From NCBI RefSeq assembly GCF_020171725.1, contig NZ_JAIVAJ010000006.1, positions 310,001-374,000 on the forward strand: a DNA stretch of 64,000 nucleotides. The letters are read 5' to 3'. Shown in pieces: positions 61,037 through 64,000 of this stretch. Source of the stretch: Halobacillus litoralis (GTDB taxonomy: Bacteria > Bacillota > Bacilli > Bacillales > Halobacillaceae). Made by a program: the position numbers and the translations under genes. Position 1 is the first letter of the stretch. Every line of letters starts with the position of its first letter. The notes below the pieces were generated by a model, which had not been told where the DNA came from, did no database searches, and saw only the letters and a program-made list of their open reading frames with translations.

Positions 61037-62724
61037 ACTAAATAGTTGAACAGCTCATGGTTCTGATGTGTAACCAAATCATAAGATTCATAAATCTCAC
61101 TTTGAACAAGTGGCTCATTGAGAAAACGGACTGCCATGAGAGAAGGGATCTTTTCTTTGAGAGCTTCGGGGAGATGCTCCACGTCTCTTGTGTGTGTTCC
61201 GGTAACGATCAATTTACGAATGGCAGAATCTGAGAAGTAATCCGATAGATCTTCCAAAGGCAGCTCATTTAAGTCATTGACTTCGATTAAATCGACTTTG
61301 TATCCGGTGGAAAGAAGAAGGTCAGCTAAGATGTGAGTGCGGATTTCGCCTTTCTCTCCCACTGATAGTAGCATGATAGCCTCTTGTTCCGTCGTAATGG
61401 CCTGACTGTATTCATTGCTTTTGATTCCCATAATTCTTCTCAGCTTAGGAAGAGCGAGAAGACGTTGCGACCGTTTGACTTCTTTATTCCTCTCCTTTTG
61501 TTCCATCTCTTTAACAGCTTTCGTGAAGAGATTCTCAAACACTTCTTCAATTTGATAGCCATCCTCAAGTTCAGAAAGGGATTGTAGTGCGCGGTTGTCG
61601 TCTTCATAAAGTAGTGATTGGATAAAACGATTCCAATTCCGCTCATCTATGGTATCTTTCTTCTCATCCCAGCTCACGATTTCTTCAATGTATAAAGACT
61701 GATCCACAGGGAGTTGGAACGTTTTATCTTCTATTCTTATCGTACTGAGTGTCGGAAGCGAATGGGTAACCTCTATGACCTCTCCAATTTGTCTGTCACT
61801 TAGTCGAACTAAGGATTTGGCAGGGAAGATCTTCAATGTATTGATAAATGTATAAAGCATCCGCTGATCATAGTCTTCCTGTTCAGATAACAGGATGGTC
61901 AGGGCTTTCGGTGCACTGAAGGCATCACGATAGGGACGGTCCAGTGTGAGGGCAGAATACACATCAATGATCATGAGTAGTCGGAGCGGATCGGAAAAAT
62001 GATCGACGTCCTCGTGCAGCTGATCAGGATAGCCGCTTCCTTTCAATTTTTCATGATGCGAGCGGGCGAGGTTCAGGTTTTCCAACTCGAACCCTTCTTC
62101 ATCCAATAAGTTCTGACCTTTTATAGTGTGGTTCTGAATCATATCGAATTCATATTCTGTAAGCTTTGTCTGCTTCTTCAGCACGTCCCCCGGTACCTGC
62201 AGTTTCCCGATATCATGAAGAAGGCAGCTGGTCGCAAAGGATTCAATATCCTCTTTCAAAACCTTCCTTCCTATAAAATAGCCTAGAATGAAGACATCCA
62301 GAGAATGGGTGAAGGTATATTCGTCATGGTGGAAGAGGTTCATCAGTAAGCGCTTGACGCTTGGTCTTTTTAAGACGTTGATAAAGAGGTTTTGTGCTTC
62401 CTTTAATGTCTGAGTCGGTTTTAATAACTCCCCGTATCTTGTCTCTTTTACAAACTTCACGATCTCCTGGTGAAAAAGCTTGCGAAGGAACCTTTCTTCC
62501 TGTGATTCCTCTTTTTGTTTATTCTTCTCAACCTGATTAGGAGGCGGTTCTGGATCTGAGGTATCGGTTACTGAAATTAATTCGATCTTCCAGTTTATAA
62601 ATTTGTTGATATGCTGGTTGGATATTTTCGTTCCTTTGGGTAGGACAAGTGTGTTGTTACGATAGAGGTCCTCGGCTAAAATATGGTCCGTGGACAACTC
62701 TTTTGGATGTAATTTTAGACTCAT
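61018..62724 (-). CDS. HD-GYP domain protein with a C-terminal B12-binding-like region
   Basis: 568 residues. An N-terminal region of about 115 residues is followed by HD-GYP: His170-Asp171 (HDIGKLQVP), His199, HHEKLKGSGYP (223-233), Asp254 and DRPYR (262-266). The catalytic residues are complete, so c-di-GMP hydrolysis is plausible. Residues about 440-565 (LLSVGEKGEIRTHILADLLLS...) alternate strand and helix like a cobalamin-binding Rossmann domain, but the DxHxxG cobalt-ligand motif is absent. No membrane segment. Monocistronic. Confidence 0.82.
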   Translation of the reverse strand: MSLKLHPKELSTDHILAEDLYRNNTLVLPKGTKISNQHINKFINWKIELISVTDTSDPEPPPNQVEKNKQKEESQEERFLRKLFHQEIVKFVKETRYGELLKPTQTLKEAQNLFINVLKRPSVKRLLMNLFHHDEYTFTHSLDVFILGYFIGRKVLKEDIESFATSCLLHDIGKLQVPGDVLKKQTKLTEYEFDMIQNHTIKGQNLLDEEGFELENLNLARSHHEKLKGSGYPDQLHEDVDHFSDPLRLLMIIDVYSALTLDRPYRDAFSAPKALTILLSEQEDYDQRMLYTFINTLKIFPAKSLVRLSDRQIGEVIEVTHSLPTLSTIRIEDKTFQLPVDQSLYIEEIVSWDEKKDTIDERNWNRFIQSLLYEDDNRALQSLSELEDGYQIEEVFENLFTKAVKEMEQKERNKEVKRSQRLLALPKLRRIMGIKSNEYSQAITTEQEAIMLLSVGEKGEIRTHILADLLLSTGYKVDLIEVNDLNELPLEDLSDYFSDSAIRKLIVTGTHTRDVEHLPEALKEKIPSLMAVRFLNEPLVQSEIYESYDLVTHQNHELFNYLVSHAKR

Positions 62725-62797
62725 GATACATTCTCCTAAAGGTATTGATACTTCCTCAATCAGTACCCTTAGCGATTGTTTTTCATGCGAGAAACAA

Positions 62798-62813
62798 CGT
62801 GGCGTCTAGCCAC
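62798..62813 (-). terminator. Weak terminator of the amidinotransferase-family gene
   Basis: Short stem GTGGC / GCCAC with a 5-nt loop; on the minus strand it is followed by TTGTTT. Confidence 0.45.
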
Positions 62814-62827
62814 ATTTTTTCTTGCGG

Positions 62828-63775
62828 TTAATTCGATGAGCGGATTAAAGGCAGCGTCATGCATCTTATACCTCCACCGCCTTTTTCAAGTTCGTCGATT
62901 TCAACTTCGATCAGTTTATGCTTTTTCAGTACTTCATGGTGTTTTAGTATCTTTTTGTTCATTTTCGAGCTGACCAGAAGCGTCTCTGGATTCAGGTTCA
63001 AGAAGTTCAAGTCTGGGAGTGTGCTTTTGACCGAGTCTGTCCATACCGGTTCGATTCCGTGTCTTTGCAAGAAGTCTCCTAGCATGAAATATTGTCCTCC
63101 TGTACGGGTAAGAACGCGGACGGGGAAATAACGCATGTAAGCTTTGGCAAGAAAATGACTGGCTCCCACCATATTGGCGTTCATATCTAAATGCATCGTA
63201 TCTGCCCGCCTTGGGAGGTCGATGGCTGCGACTTCGTTAAATCCTGCTTCAAAAAGTGTATGCTGTACGGCTTCCACGCTCTCCATGCTGCTTCTCATGC
63301 CTACATTGATAAGGACAGCATCTTGGTTCAAGACGTACACATCCCCGAATTCAAGGGCTTTCCATTTCTCATTCTTGATGATCTGGAAGCAGTCCCTCGG
63401 GAACCATCTTTCAAATAATTTGTGGGATAAAATGTACTCCGGTTGTCTCATGGAAGTCGCGGCTTCCCCGGGGATGACCGTTTTTCCACATACCCCAGCC
63501 AAGTCCCGGGTGAACAGCCTGTTGATCAATTGACTGTGAAAGGGTTGATCCTGCGTGCTGATTTCGGTGGAGTAATCGATGACCAATGCCCCTGATTCTT
63601 TCATGGCCTCTATCATGTTTCGGTGTTGATGCTCGGCTTTCTGATAATCAAACGGTTTTGCCCATTGGACGTCTTCAGCGGTTTGTTGGTCGGGCACGTC
63701 TAATGGGGCAGGAGAGCAGACGAGTACCGCCTCGAGTTCATCATGCTCATTAAAGCAGCTTGGTCTAATTTCCAT
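62828..63775 (-). CDS. Amidinotransferase-family hydrolase (DDAH / arginine deiminase-like)
   Basis: 315 residues of the guanidine-modifying fold. FTRD at 88-91, His195 and Asp197 in MHLDMN, and Cys305 in GGIRCMTLPL form the catalytic set. It is shorter than arginine deiminase (about 410) and near dimethylargininase in size, so the substrate may be a methylated arginine or another guanidine. The ornithine carbamoyltransferase and carbamate kinase genes of an arc operon are not in the window. A divergent amino-acid permease gene lies next to it. GGAGTTGG precedes the ATG. Confidence 0.83.
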   Translation of the reverse strand: MEIRPSCFNEHDELEAVLVCSPAPLDVPDQQTAEDVQWAKPFDYQKAEHQHRNMIEAMKESGALVIDYSTEISTQDQPFHSQLINRLFTRDLAGVCGKTVIPGEAATSMRQPEYILSHKLFERWFPRDCFQIIKNEKWKALEFGDVYVLNQDAVLINVGMRSSMESVEAVQHTLFEAGFNEVAAIDLPRRADTMHLDMNANMVGASHFLAKAYMRYFPVRVLTRTGGQYFMLGDFLQRHGIEPVWTDSVKSTLPDLNFLNLNPETLLVSSKMNKKILKHHEVLKKHKLIEVEIDELEKGGGGIRCMTLPLIRSSN

Positions 63776-63852
63776 GATTCCAACTCCTCACTATGGTTAT
63801 GTCACATATTCTCTCCCCTTTTTCCCACACTAAACGAAAAGGAGAGGTGAAC

Positions 63853-64000
63853 GTGGAAGAAAAAGGACTGTCTTGGTGGAAGCTCTCGCTGATCGGAGTC
63901 GGCTGCATGATCGGGACCGGGTATTTTCTCGGCTCGAGTCTAGCTGTCCAGCAGGCGGGGGCATCGGTGTTATTCGTCTATTTCATTGCGGGCATCATCA
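63853..64000 (+). CDS. Amino-acid permease (APC family), 3'-truncated by the window
   Basis: 49 codons are visible from a GTG after GGAGAGGTGA. The start MEEKGLSWWKLSLIGVG and the following MIGTGYFLGSS, QQAGAS and FIAGII match the first two helices of APC amino-acid transporters. It is divergent from the amidinotransferase-family gene with a 77-nt gap. Substrate not predictable from this part. Confidence 0.78.
   Translation, partial: MEEKGLSWWKLSLIGVGCMIGTGYFLGSSLAVQQAGASVLFVYFIAGII

Overview
The window is a stretch of chromosome from a low-to-moderate-GC Gram-positive rod of the Bacillaceae. Halobacillus, Pontibacillus or a relative is my guess from gene order and from a bacillithiol gene pair; this is inference, since no rRNA is present. 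The gene order is close to the Bacillus subtilis uvrBA / hprK-lgt / hisZGDBHAFI / trxB-rapZ-yvcK-whiA-crh-clpP / cggR-gapA-pgk-tpiA-gpmI-eno / secG-est-rnr-smpB-ssrA backbone. Most of it is core genome with accessory inserts, and the accessory content is concentrated in the last 10 kb.

Layout. 1-2721: 3' part of a large hybrid sensor kinase. 2777-7724: SOS-controlled uvrBA, followed by yojF-bshB2 (bacillithiol). 8955-10350: yvlB-yvlD-like envelope genes, then a strongly folded non-coding element. 10762-15204: hprK-lgt-yvoD-ppaX-yvoF-glpP. 15205-19533: glycerol regulon (glpFK and glpD), each with a GlpP-type leader terminator. 20690-27120: complete histidine operon. 27292-33342: TPR gene, trxB, nudix, rapZ, yvcK, whiA, crh. 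33435-34320: clpP (minus strand) with a CtsR box, and tRNA-Arg(CCG). 34580-42292: two small genes, then cggR and the lower glycolysis operon. 42382-43588: ydcF-like and nitroreductase genes. 43644-49495 (minus strand): fruR-fruK-fruA-ptsH-ptsI plus a small membrane protein gene. 49613-50113: an unrecognised gene behind a Fur box. 50252-53744: secG, est, rnr. 53979-55468: a DUF2829/Tad2-like gene and a GNAT gene. 55827-56744: smpB and tmRNA. 56927-60895: two adjacent arsenic units. 61018-64000: HD-GYP protein, an amidinotransferase-family hydrolase, and the start of an amino-acid permease.

How the parts fit. The window holds most of the catabolite-control signalling chain: HPr (His15 and Ser46), Crh (Gln15 and Ser46), HPr kinase and enzyme I. 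It also holds several of its usual targets: a glycerol kinase with the HPr-phosphorylated His, the fru operon, and a cre-like site in front of crh itself. Glycolysis is controlled separately through CggR, whose bipartite operator is intact.

The most unusual region is 59077-60895. An ArsR-family gene, an ArsP-type permease gene and three very small ORFs are strung together. Two of the small ORFs are cysteine-tagged; one is a 55-residue protein ending in four consecutive cysteines. A near-identical AT-rich inverted repeat (ATCAA-N5/6-TTGAT) lies just upstream of the ribosome-binding site of three successive genes. Alongside it is a conventional arsR-arsB-arsC operon with a different operator. 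This is my best candidate for an under-described system.
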